From positions 1 through 64,000 of the forward strand of contig CALKHR010000018.1 in the NCBI GenBank assembly GCA_937988885.1: a stretch of DNA of 64,000 bases, given 5' to 3'. The DNA is from an uncultured Roseiflexaceae bacterium (GTDB lineage Bacteria > Chloroflexota > Chloroflexia > Chloroflexales > Roseiflexaceae). The notes below the pieces were generated by a model. The model saw only the letters and a list, made by a program, of their open reading frames with translations, had not been told where the DNA came from and did not search any database. The position numbers and the translations under genes were made by a program. Of this stretch, positions 41,720 to 51,500 are shown piece after piece; within the stretch, counting starts at the first letter, position 1; every line of letters starts with the position of its first letter.

Positions 41720-43879
41720 ATGAAGGATGTGCGTCGATGGCTGCTCCTGATCGTGTTGGCCATGGTGCTGTGTGCTGCATGGCTTGTTGATCGATCCGCT
41801 AGCCACAGTTCCCAAGCTAGTCTCTGGCAATTATCCCCCCTCGCGTTCGATGGCTTCTATGGCTCTGAGGAATCGACGACACTGCCCGGCTCTCCGCCTG
41901 GCCAGCCACGCAAGTATCACTGGTCGGAGCCGAGCGCTCAGATCAGCCTGTGGCCTCCTTCTCCAGCGACAAGCGTTCTGAAGCTCGAATACCTCGACCC
42001 GTTTGGCCAAACCACCCTGCAGATCAACCAAGAGCAGCCGATCCTGCTGACGGAAGCGCGGCTGTTGCGGCGTGCGCACATCCTTCTGCCCCCCGCCGAT
42101 GCGCTCACCGTGCATCTGCAACAGACCTCGCCTCAATCGATTGATGGGCGCACACTCGGCTTGATTGTCGGTGATGTGCACTGGGTTGGCCTCGGTTGGG
42201 GCGCTGGCCTCGGCAGCGCGCGCCAACTGTTGAGCATGCCGCTCACCATCGCGCTGGCGATGCTGCTCGCCTGGCTGGTGTGGCGCTCGCCGCGCTGGGT
42301 GGTAGGTGTGCCGCTGGCTCTGCTGGGCCTGCTAGCGTTGCTGGCCCTGCGCTGGCCTGCGGATGTGCGTGCGGGGCAGACCACGCTTCAGTGCCTCTTG
42401 GTTGGCGCATTGCTCGGCTGGGCCGTCTGGCAGATGCTGCGTCGCTGGAGGCCGACGCGCTGGACGGCGGTGCTGGTGGGTGTGTGGCTGCTCAGCCTGC
42501 TGCTGTTCTTGACGCCCGGCGTCTCGTCGGATGGCGTCGGCTACTATGCCTATGTCCGCTCGGTCTTCATCGACGGCGACCTGAATTTTACCAACGAGTT
42601 CGACGGCTCCCAATCGCCGTTCACGCATATGCCGCTGGTGGTGCCCACCGCCCGACCCGGCTATGTGATCAACTGGTGGAGCGTCGGCCCCGCGATCTAC
42701 TGGACGCCGTTCTGGCTGCTGGGGCACGCGCTGACCTACTTAGGTGGCGCGCTGGGCCTGGACTGGCAACCCGACGGCTACGCGCCGCCCTACATTATCC
42801 TGGTGATGGTGGCGAGCGCTCTGGCGGGCCTGATCACGATGCTCGGCTGCCAACGCCTGTTGCAACGCTGGTTTTCGCCTGCGATCGCCGCATTGGCCGC
42901 ATTCACGCTCTACATCGGCTCGAATCTGTTCTACTACACCCTGTTCGGCGGCGCATTCGGCCACATCATGTCCTCGACGGCGATCACCTTGATGCTGCTC
43001 GCCTCCTTCGCGCTCGATGACCAACCAACGCTGAAGCGCTGGCTGCTGCTCGGCGTGACCGCGGGCATGGTGCTGCTGACGTACTGGATGACCGCGTTGA
43101 TGCTGATCGTGCCGCTGTGCGTGGGTGTGCGCCACCTGTGGCTACAGCGCCACGATCGGGCCGCGCAAATCCGCCTGCTGGGTGGCGGTGTGTTGGCCGT
43201 GCTGGTGGCCATGGTGCTGTTCTTCCCGCAGATGTTGGTGTGGAAGCTGACCATGGACAGTTGGCTCACCGTGCCACAAGGTTCGCCGTTCGCCATGCCG
43301 CAACGGAGCAACGTGATAGCGGCGCTGTTCGGCTCGCTCTACGGCTTGGCCTGGTGGACGCCTGCGCTGTTCTTGGGTCTGGTCGGCTTGGTCTGGTTCG
43401 CACGGTGGCGGCCCTGGCCTGGAGTGGCGCTGCTGCTCGCCGCATTGGTGTACTTGCTCTACAACGTCAGCCTCCTCGACTGGCACGGCAGCGGTGGCTT
43501 CGGCCTGCGACGCTTGACCAGTGTCGCGCCACTGTTGTCGGCGGGTTTGGCGTTGCTGCTCGACCGTATGTCGCGCTATCGTGCCCTGCTCGTCGGCGCG
43601 CTGGCGCTGTGGTCGGTCGGTATCACCATGCGCTACTTGGTCTATCTGCTGCCGCACGCGCCCTTCGAGTTGCGGAGCCTAGGACTGCGACCGATCTTGC
43701 TCACGCCCGATCCGTTCTCGCTCGATGCGCTGCTGTTTGTGATCGAGCGCAGTTGGTTTGTGGGCATGTGGCGCTCGTTCAATTTGGGACACGCCTTGAT
43801 TCTCACCTCCGTCGTGCTCGTGCTGAGTTTCTGCGCATTTATCGGAAAACGCTATATTCTTGAGAAAGTGACATCATAA
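41720..43879 (+). CDS. multi-pass membrane protein, GT-C glycosyltransferase-like
   Basis: A 719-residue integral membrane protein with an N-terminal anchor, an extracytoplasmic beta-rich region (about 25-155) and some twelve further hydrophobic segments. A short loop after the fourth or fifth segment holds SSDGVGYYAYVRSVFIDGD with acidic residues, the place where GT-C glycosyltransferases (GT39, GT83 type) keep their catalytic Asp. I infer a lipid-linked-sugar transferase, but the motif is not strong enough to name a family. No clear Shine-Dalgarno precedes the ATG. The KTN-domain gene follows after 40 bases. Confidence 0.62.
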   Translation: MKDVRRWLLLIVLAMVLCAAWLVDRSASHSSQASLWQLSPLAFDGFYGSEESTTLPGSPPGQPRKYHWSEPSAQISLWPPSPATSVLKLEYLDPFGQTTLQINQEQPILLTEARLLRRAHILLPPADALTVHLQQTSPQSIDGRTLGLIVGDVHWVGLGWGAGLGSARQLLSMPLTIALAMLLAWLVWRSPRWVVGVPLALLGLLALLALRWPADVRAGQTTLQCLLVGALLGWAVWQMLRRWRPTRWTAVLVGVWLLSLLLFLTPGVSSDGVGYYAYVRSVFIDGDLNFTNEFDGSQSPFTHMPLVVPTARPGYVINWWSVGPAIYWTPFWLLGHALTYLGGALGLDWQPDGYAPPYIILVMVASALAGLITMLGCQRLLQRWFSPAIAALAAFTLYIGSNLFYYTLFGGAFGHIMSSTAITLMLLASFALDDQPTLKRWLLLGVTAGMVLLTYWMTALMLIVPLCVGVRHLWLQRHDRAAQIRLLGGGVLAVLVAMVLFFPQMLVWKLTMDSWLTVPQGSPFAMPQRSNVIAALFGSLYGLAWWTPALFLGLVGLVWFARWRPWPGVALLLAALVYLLYNVSLLDWHGSGGFGLRRLTSVAPLLSAGLALLLDRMSRYRALLVGALALWSVGITMRYLVYLLPHAPFELRSLGLRPILLTPDPFSLDALLFVIERSWFVGMWRSFNLGHALILTSVVLVLSFCAFIGKRYILEKVTS

Positions 43880-43919
43880 TCGCGGTATACTAGTAGAGAT
43901 AGTTGTTTGCAGGAGCCTT

Positions 43920-45890
43920 ATGCCCAGACGGTATAGCCAAAATCGTATACGAATACGTCACTTCTCGCCTTGGCGATTGTTTCGTGCGAGCGTTTATGAC
44001 CTGTTCCGCTTGCTCGGCGAATCGTCGGTCGAACTCACTGGCTTTATTGTTTTGGTGTTCTGCGGCTTTCTGTACCTACACGAATACTCTCCCGAGCATT
44101 TGAGCACGAGCGAGGCGCTCTACGAAACGCTGAAGTTGTTGGCTCTGGAGAGCGATCTGCCGTTGCCCTCCGACCCCGTTGGCATCCTGCTGTTCTTTCT
44201 ATTGCCTTTGATGGGCCTCGCGCTCATCTTTCAAGGTGTGCTCAACTTTGGCCGCTTGCTGCTCGATAAGGGCGGTCGGTTGGAGGCGTGGCAACTCGCG
44301 CTTGCGACCACCTACCGTGATCATGTGATCCTCTGTGGCTTGGGCCACGTGAATATGGGTGTTCTGACGCAGTTGCTCGACGATGGCTACGAAGTGGTGG
44401 TGGTGGAGCGTGATTGGGATAGCGAATTCGTCAAGCGGGCGTTGGCGCTGAAGGTGCCGGTGGTGCTCGGCGACGCGCGCGACCCCGCTGTGCTGCGCCA
44501 AGCCGGAATCCAGCGTGCTACTGCGGTGGTGGCGGGTGTGAATGGCGACATGATCAACATCGAGATCGCGCTAGCCGCACGGGCCACCCGCCCGAACATC
44601 CGCGTGATCGTGCGCGTGTTCGACGATGAGCTCGATCGCAATCTCGAACGTAACTTCGGCGTCAACACGGTGTTCAGCGCCTCGGCTCTGGCCGCGCCCA
44701 CCTTCGCCGCCGCAGCAGTCGCCCAAACCATCGACTACGTGATCCCGCTGGATGACACGCTGCTCGGCATTGATCGGTTTGTGATCGAGGCGAATGGACA
44801 ACTCGGCACCTCCATCGCGCAGATCGAGGAGCGTTGCCAGGTGCGGGTGTTGCATCACCAAGTCGCCTCGAATCAGTGGCTGGCGCGCCCTCCACGAGGG
44901 ACGCTGAACTACGGCGATCAACTGACCGTGATCGGCACGCTCGAAGCGCTTGAGCGGATGCGCGTGCTTAATTTGCCCACGACCATTTCAGATACGGATC
45001 ATGCCTCAGCGCCGCAGCATCCCACGGCGCAGTTCGATACGGTGATCGTTTGTGGTCTTGGTAAAATTGGCTATCGCGTGGTGCGCCAACTCTATTATTT
45101 GCGCCCGCAGCCTCGTATTGTGGTGGTGCGCCTCAACGATGAGACGAACGATTTCTACCGACATATCAGCGAACTCGAAGGCGTGAAGATGGTGATCGGC
45201 GATGCGCGCGACCCCGAAGTGCTGCTGAAGGCTGGCCTCGAGACCGCGTACTCTGTGGCGGCGGTCACCTCCAACGATGCGCTCAACCTGCAGATCGGTT
45301 TGGTGGCGCAACGCCTGCGCCCCGACATCAATATGGTCGTGCGGGTGTTTAGCGATGTGTTGGCCGAGCGCTTCGAGGATCTGTTTGGAATCCGCACCAC
45401 CTACAGCACATCGAGCTTGGCTAGCCCAACCTTGGCCGCCGCCGCTGTGCTCGGCGATGTGCCGATCGCGTTCACTGTCAATCGGCATATGTATGCCACC
45501 GAGCAGATCTTGCTGCATCCCGAGAGCCGCCTGAAGGGCCATACTATCGATGAGGTGCGCCGCCAGCATGGCTTGCTGGTCGTCGGTCTGCGCCGCTCGT
45601 TGACTGGCGTGGCCCATATCGATTGGGAGAACTACGAGCCAGAGCAGGCAGTGCACGTGTTGCCCGACCCAGGAGGGCTCAAAACCGCACCTCACGAGAG
45701 TCACCCAGCCCTTGGCACGTCTGAAGATGTCCAAGTGGCGACGCTCGAAGATCAACGTTCTGAGGACGTATCGGCATCTGGCTTCACCATCCTGCCGTCG
45801 CTGAACACTGTGCTCGCGGCTGGTGATGAACTGATCGTGTTGGCGTCGCTCGAAGAGTTGCGGCGCTTGCGAGCAGCGAAACGTGGATAA
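43920..45890 (+). CDS. two-TM protein with tandem KTN (TrkA-N) domains
   Basis: A 656-residue protein. Two membrane segments lie at about 38-56 and 88-110. They are followed by two RCK-type modules: TrkA-N (about 123-245, dinucleotide motif CGLGHVNMG with acidic strand end VVVERD) plus TrkA-C, and a second TrkA-N (about 375-490, CGLGKIGYR) plus TrkA-C to the end. The layout is that of a RCK-gated potassium channel, but the pore region TLKLLALESDLPLPSDP has no TVGYG-like filter. It may be a regulatory subunit or a non-selective pore, sensing NAD(H) or ATP. AGGAG is 4 bases before the ATG. Confidence 0.82.
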   Translation: MPRRYSQNRIRIRHFSPWRLFRASVYDLFRLLGESSVELTGFIVLVFCGFLYLHEYSPEHLSTSEALYETLKLLALESDLPLPSDPVGILLFFLLPLMGLALIFQGVLNFGRLLLDKGGRLEAWQLALATTYRDHVILCGLGHVNMGVLTQLLDDGYEVVVVERDWDSEFVKRALALKVPVVLGDARDPAVLRQAGIQRATAVVAGVNGDMINIEIALAARATRPNIRVIVRVFDDELDRNLERNFGVNTVFSASALAAPTFAAAAVAQTIDYVIPLDDTLLGIDRFVIEANGQLGTSIAQIEERCQVRVLHHQVASNQWLARPPRGTLNYGDQLTVIGTLEALERMRVLNLPTTISDTDHASAPQHPTAQFDTVIVCGLGKIGYRVVRQLYYLRPQPRIVVVRLNDETNDFYRHISELEGVKMVIGDARDPEVLLKAGLETAYSVAAVTSNDALNLQIGLVAQRLRPDINMVVRVFSDVLAERFEDLFGIRTTYSTSSLASPTLAAAAVLGDVPIAFTVNRHMYATEQILLHPESRLKGHTIDEVRRQHGLLVVGLRRSLTGVAHIDWENYEPEQAVHVLPDPGGLKTAPHESHPALGTSEDVQVATLEDQRSEDVSASGFTILPSLNTVLAAGDELIVLASLEELRRLRAAKRG

Positions 45891-46020
45891 ATCCTCATTC
45901 CGCTTTGCAATGAAGAAGGAGATGTGTGTGTTGTGGTAATAGCCTGGTAACGCCGTTCATCTACAGTATCTATTATAGTGCGTAGTAATCTTTTGTGTCA
46001 GGCTGTGAGGGAATGACCAA

Positions 46021-46743
46021 ATGATGGATCAGCCACTCTTTTGTGAAGCCCAACAGGCTGCGCGCCGTGGTGATCGCGCAGCAGCCTACCGCCTGTTTCG
46101 TCGCACTCTCCTCGAAGACCCAACCAACGTCTCAGCATGGCTAGAGATGAGTGAACTTGTTGATGATCTTGCTCGGAAGATCGATTGTTTGGAGCGTGCT
46201 TTAACGCTTGATCCCTCCAACCAGCGCACGCGCGAAACTCTTGAGCAATTGCGAAGCATGCAGTGTATGTTGGTCACCCCTCCGATCGCAGCGTCAAGCG
46301 AGCGCTCTGTTCCTCCCCGCAAGTTGGGTGCGCATCTTGTTGCGCAAGGCGCAATCACCGCCGATCAACTTGAGGAAGCCCTCTGGGAACAGCACCAGCG
46401 GCGGCGGCGCGGCGAAGTTGTTCAAATCGGCACCATCCTGCTGCAGCGTGGCTGGATCAAGCCGCGAACACTAGCCCAAGCGCTGGTTGCCCAACAACAA
46501 GAGCAGCTCACGACCCCCTATCACCGCCCTCCGCGTCTGCTCGGCGAATATCTGGTGCTCAACGGGTTGATCACTACGCAACAGCTTCGGGCTGCGCTTG
46601 AAACGCAGGCTCGCCTCCGCCTCAAGGGGCGACAAGTGCCGCTTGGTCTGCTGCTTGTGCGGAAGCGCGCCCTCTCGATCGAGGCGCTTCAGCAAACGCT
46701 GATGCTGCAAGAGAGCGACCAGATCACGCATTTGGTTGGGTAG
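46021..46743 (+). CDS. TPR protein with two tandem MshEN/GspE-N-like domains
   Basis: A 240-residue soluble protein. Residues 8-75 form two TPR-like helix pairs. Two tandem modules follow, each of two sub-motifs of the type R-LG-x2-LV-x2-G-x-I-x5-L-x2-AL-x2-Q: first RKLGAHLVAQGAITADQL with IGTILLQRGWIKPRTL, then RLLGEYLVLNGLITTQQL with PLGLLLVRKRALSIEAL. This is the pattern of MshEN domains, which in type IV pilus and type II secretion ATPases bind c-di-GMP. No ATPase domain is attached. A stand-alone c-di-GMP-responsive adaptor is a reasonable inference. GAGGGA lies about 9 bases before the ATGATG start. Confidence 0.72.
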   Translation: MMDQPLFCEAQQAARRGDRAAAYRLFRRTLLEDPTNVSAWLEMSELVDDLARKIDCLERALTLDPSNQRTRETLEQLRSMQCMLVTPPIAASSERSVPPRKLGAHLVAQGAITADQLEEALWEQHQRRRRGEVVQIGTILLQRGWIKPRTLAQALVAQQQEQLTTPYHRPPRLLGEYLVLNGLITTQQLRAALETQARLRLKGRQVPLGLLLVRKRALSIEALQQTLMLQESDQITHLVG

Positions 46744-46815
46744 TGGCTGTTTGTATGTGAGGTTTGGTCGGTTATCGCCCGATCGTCGTTTCACCACGAT
46801 AACACGTTTTCCAAG

Positions 46816-46864
46816 AAAAGAGGCATCGATCATCTGGTAGCTGTAGAAGATCGATGCCTCTTTT
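46816..46864. terminator. bidirectional Rho-independent terminator
   Basis: AAAAGAGGCATCGATC and GATCGATGCCTCTTTT form a perfect 16-bp stem, with a T run on either strand. It lies between convergent genes (MshEN-like on +, FGGY kinase on -). Confidence 0.95.
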
Positions 46865-46917
46865 TGCTGTATCCAATCCGTTTTATCCTGCCGCATTTCA
46901 AACGAAATAGCCAGGCG

Positions 46918-48420
46918 TTACCCCGCCTGGCGGGCGATCAGCAGGTTGTAGAGGTGTTTCTGCTGTTCGATCGCCTCGCGGTAGCGCTCGCGTAGCGCGG
47001 GACGCGGCTCGTACTGCGCGCCATCGGCGGCGGGCGCATCGGCCAGCGAACGCAGCGCACCCACCGAACGCAGCGCCAACAACGCCACCCCGCGACTGGT
47101 CGCTTCGGTCTCGGCGGAGGCGACCACGGGCCGCCCCAGCGCGTCGGCGATCATCTGCATCCACGTGGGCGAACTGAGCAGCGCGCCGCCGCTCGCGATC
47201 AGCCGATGGCCGCAGTTGGGATCGCCACACATCAACTCCTCGATCTGCGCGAACCGATACGTCACCGCCTCCAAACTCGCCTGCATCACCTGGATGGGCG
47301 TGGTGGCCAAGGTCAGGCCACTGATCGTCGCTTTGGCGTTGCCCGCCCAGCCCGGACTGCGCTCGCCCGCCAGCAACGGCAGAATCGTCAGGCCGTGCGC
47401 GGCTGGCGGCAGACTGGCCAACTCCCGCTCGATCGTCGCGGCATCGCCCAGGCGGAAGGTGTCGCGCAGCCAGGCGTAAACGTTGCCGCCCTCGGTGGTG
47501 GCGCCACCCAGCAACGCCAAATGCCGATCGACGCGGTAGCACCACAACCCGAACGGCACGCTCTCGACGGTGGGTTGCGCCACGCGTATCGCGCCCGTGG
47601 TGCCCACCGTCAGCGCCATACGCTCGTGCCCGATGCAGCCGCTGCCGATGTTGGCCGCCGCGCCATCGCCGATCGCCGGGAACCAGGGCACGCTCGATAG
47701 CTTGGGCCAGCGCTCGCGGTAGGGCGAACGCAACCCCTGAATCGGCGCATCGAGATCGACAAGTTCGCCGAGCCGCTCCGGCGTCTCGCCCAGGTATTCC
47801 AGCAGTGGCGCGTCCCAGGTGAGCGTGCGCCGATCCAACAGGCCCGTCCAAGCCGCCGCAGAGTAACTGACCCGCCCTTGGCCGAACAACTGCAACTCGA
47901 GATATTCACCAAGCGTGATCCAACGGGCCGCCGAGCGCCAGATCGTCGGCTCGTGCTGGCGGAACCAGGCCAAGCGAGGCGCCCAATAACTGGCCCGCAA
48001 CATACAGCCAGTGCGCTCCTGCGCGACACGCTCATCGAGCTCGCGGCGCAGTTGTTCGGATTGCGCGCTCGCCCGCGTGTCGGCGTAGGTGATGATCGGC
48101 GTGATCGGCTGATGTTCGGCATCGATAGCCAGAAAACTCGTGACGAGCGTATCGAGCGCGACCGCCCCGATCGCATCGACGAGCGGCCCCGCTTGAGCGA
48201 GCGCAGCATCAATGCAGCGCACCACCCGTTCGAGCATTGCGGTGGGATCGATCTCCGAGATACCATCCTCGGTGCTGCGCACGCTGTAGCCCTCTTGCGC
48301 AGCCACGCCTTCGACTGTGCGTGCCAGAGCGTCGAATAGGAGCGCCCGTACCGATGATGTGCCAACATCGATCGTTAGCACCAAGGGCGCCGTGGCCTGA
48401 GAAGGTGCAATCGCTGTCAT
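46918..48420 (-). CDS. FGGY-family carbohydrate kinase (gluconokinase/xylulokinase-like)
   Basis: A 500-residue sugar kinase, the usual FGGY length. It begins LVLTIDVGTSSVRALLFDA (phosphate-1 motif). It contains the catalytic Asp region AIGDGAAANIGSG, phosphate-2 LTVGTTGAIR, and an adenosine motif LIASGGALLSSPTWMQMIAD. The N-terminal style is close to gluconate kinases of this family, but xylulose or another polyol cannot be excluded. It is not KDG kinase, so it does not complete the uronate pathway. The ATG at 48420 has AGGAAG 5 bases upstream and fits the family start; the open frame upstream is discarded. Monocistronic. Confidence 0.88.
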   Translation of the reverse strand: MTAIAPSQATAPLVLTIDVGTSSVRALLFDALARTVEGVAAQEGYSVRSTEDGISEIDPTAMLERVVRCIDAALAQAGPLVDAIGAVALDTLVTSFLAIDAEHQPITPIITYADTRASAQSEQLRRELDERVAQERTGCMLRASYWAPRLAWFRQHEPTIWRSAARWITLGEYLELQLFGQGRVSYSAAAWTGLLDRRTLTWDAPLLEYLGETPERLGELVDLDAPIQGLRSPYRERWPKLSSVPWFPAIGDGAAANIGSGCIGHERMALTVGTTGAIRVAQPTVESVPFGLWCYRVDRHLALLGGATTEGGNVYAWLRDTFRLGDAATIERELASLPPAAHGLTILPLLAGERSPGWAGNAKATISGLTLATTPIQVMQASLEAVTYRFAQIEELMCGDPNCGHRLIASGGALLSSPTWMQMIADALGRPVVASAETEATSRGVALLALRSVGALRSLADAPAADGAQYEPRPALRERYREAIEQQKHLYNLLIARQAG

Positions 48421-48516
48421 ACGGCTTCCTATGCATGCATTGATGAGGAGATGCGGCGTCGTGAGTGGATTTACGCAAGTATAGCATATTTGCTTATCGC
48501 GCATTCGGCGTTCCGG

Positions 48517-48525
48517 TGCTATAAT
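48517..48525 (+). promoter_or_regulatory. extended -10 promoter of the six-GAF phosphatase gene
   Basis: TGCTATAAT is a perfect extended -10, about 65 bases before the ATG at 48590 and divergent from the FGGY kinase. No well-spaced -35 is seen. Confidence 0.6.
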
Positions 48526-48589
48526 CATCTCGTGGCAACAATCAGTGAGACTATCGCGCACGAACGAGTTGTTGCCATCAGAGGGTCGT

Positions 48590-51500
48590 ATGTCATTGAG
48601 GGACCAGAGCCACACGAAGATACCGTCGCAGTCTTCGTTGGACTCACAAGCGCTTCAGAGCGAGCTCGAACGCAATCGGCAAGTCCTTGATGTGTTGCAT
48701 AACATCACCGTCGCCTGCCATGGAATTACCTCATTTAAGGCGATCTTTGAGGTGATCTGCCGAGAGCTGCGAAACATTTTTCATTTCGATTCTTGCTATA
48801 TTTCACTGTTCGACAATCAGCAACCTGATCGCTTCCTCGCCTCGTTGATGATCGATGGGGACGAGATGGAGTATCAGGAGAATATGGGTATCGGCGAACT
48901 GACCAGCCTTATCCTTCGGGATCGCCGGCCTCTGCTCTTTTACGACCTGCTGGAGGAGCGTAAAACCCTCGCTCGTCAGCCGGAGCCGTTTGGTGCTGCT
49001 CACAAACGCTCGCGCTCGTGGTTGGGTGTCCCTCTGCTGATCGGCCAAGCTGCCGTCGGCGTGATTTCGATCCAGAGCTACGAGGTTGGTCGTTATACCG
49101 AGCACGATTGCGAACAGCTGATGCGGATCGGCAATGTCGTGGCCGTGGCGATTGAGAACGCCTACCTCGATCAGAACCAGCAGACGCTCAGCCTGGCCCT
49201 CTCCGAACAAGTGGCGGCGCGCACCGTGGAGCTTGCCACGATCAATGCGATCGCGGGCGAGTTGGTGCTGCAACACCCGCTGCCTGTGCTGCTGACCCGC
49301 GCGCTCGATTGGATCGTGCCTCTATTCAACCTCGAAGCCGCTTCGGTGCGCCGAGTCGACCCCCGCCGAAACGAACTGGTGCTGGAGGCGCATCGCGGCG
49401 TCAACGACCATTACCTCCACGCTCTCAAGCGCCTGCCGATCGAAGGTGAGGTGCTGGAGCACGTGATCTACGAGAAGCAACCGTATTTTGTGCCGCCAAT
49501 ATCCTCTGATGGTTCCGATGGTGAGCACTCATCGGCTGCGCTCCTGGTACTGCCGTTGCAGACGGGCGGGCGCGTGCTGGGCACGCTTGGCTTGTCGGGC
49601 AATGTGGTGATGGAGTTCGAACAGGCGCAGCTTGATCTCGCCCAGGCGGTCGGCAACCAATTGGCGATCGCGATCGAAAACGCGCGCCTGTTTGGGGAGC
49701 AAGAGCGCCAGATCGGTGAACTTCGCGCACTCGGTGATATTGGCCGTGCTGCTGGCACCACCTACGATCTGCCGACCCTGCTGCGCCAAGTGCACGATGC
49801 GCTGGTGCCCCTGATGCGCCCCGATGCGTTCGCCATCACCGTATACGACCCCGAACGCCAGATCATCACCGATGGCATCTCGCTCGATGAGGGCAAAGAG
49901 TACGACTATTGGCGCAATCAGCCGCCACCCGCCGATTCGCTGACTGCTTGGGTGTTGCGGCACTGCCAGCCGCTGCATTTCGATGAACTCGATAAGCAGA
50001 TCCACGCCTACCCAGAGCTCGGCCAGAACCTGATCGGGGCGGGCAAACACGCCGTCTCGTGGCTGGGTGTGCCCCTGCTGAATCGCGAGGGTGTGGCGAT
50101 CGGCACGATCGCGGTGCAGAGCTATCGGGTCGCAGCCTTCGATGCCCGCGATGCCGCGTTTCTCACCACGGTGGCGCGCCAAGTCGCCCTTCACGTGCAA
50201 AACGTGGTGCTGCTGACGCAGCGCGAGCGCCAAGTGCGCGAACTCGATGCGATTGGCCGAATCGGCGCGCTGATCAGCGCCTCGTTTGATCTGGATGAGA
50301 TGATCAACGTGGTGTATTACACCTTGCAGGAGGTCACGAACGCATCGGTATTTAGCTTGCTGATCAGCGAGCCAGAGAGCCACGTGATTACGCATGCCAA
50401 GTTTGTCGAACTGGGCGAGCCGATCTCGCTGCCTTGGGTGGACCAACCCCCCGCGAAGGGCAGCATGACCGACTGGATCCTCAACCACGGCGAACCGTTG
50501 CTGTTCTACGATCTGTCAGTCGAGCGGGACAACTTCGAGAAATTGGGTTTGCTGCCGGTGCCGCTCGGCCCCGACAACCCCGTGCGCTCGTGGGCAGGTG
50601 TGCCGCTGCTCGCGCAGGACGGCCAGACGATCGGCATGCTGTCGGTGCAGCATTACGAGCCGAATATGTACGATCAGCAGACGCTGGAGTTCCTCGCGCA
50701 GGTCGCGAGCCACGTGAGCCTTGGTGTGCAGAAGGTGCGCCTGTTCGGTGAGCGTGAGCGCCAACTGATCGAGAATGCGCGTCTGTTCGCCGCTGCGCAG
50801 GATCACGCGGCGATGGCCGAGCGCCAAGCCCAACGGATGGCGTTGGTGAACCGCATCTCGCTGCTGCTCAGCAGTCGGCTCGATCTGCAGGAAGTGCTCG
50901 ATCTCGCGGCCAAGGAACTCGTGGGGCTCTTCTGGGCTGATCATACGGGCATTATGCTCTTCGAGGAGGAGCGCGACCAATGCACGGTTGTGGCCGAGTT
51001 CCCCAAGAAGGGCACCTTGGGTGTGAGCGTCCCACTGACTTCGACCCCCCTGATCGCCAAGTTGTTCGAAAACCGACGGCCATTGGTGATCAATTCGGTG
51101 GAAACCGATCCGGTCGTCGAGTCGCTACGGCAGACACTCCTCGATTTCGGTATCACTTCGCTGATGGTGGTGCCTCTGATCAGTCGCGGCAAAGTGATCG
51201 GTTCGATCGGCTTGGATAGCTATAATCAGCCGTGGATACTTGGCGGCGAGGAGGAGGATCTCTTCCTCACCATTGCCTCGGCGATCGCGTCGGCTGTGGA
51301 GAACGCCCGACTGTTCGCCGCCGAGCAGGCCGCCCATCGCACCGCCGAGACGCTGCGGCAGGTGGCGCGCGTGCTCAGTTCATCGTTTGATACGCGCGAG
51401 GTGTTGCAACTCATTTTGCGTGAACTGCGCAATATGATCGCTTACGATACCGCCTCGATCATGCTGCTCGAGCGCGATACGCTGCGCTTTGCTGCCCATA

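Noticed and set aside
48545..48589. GTG start 15 codons upstream for the six-GAF phosphatase
   Set aside because: ATG at 48590 has AGAGGG upstream, and the extra residues add no domain; the choice is not certain.
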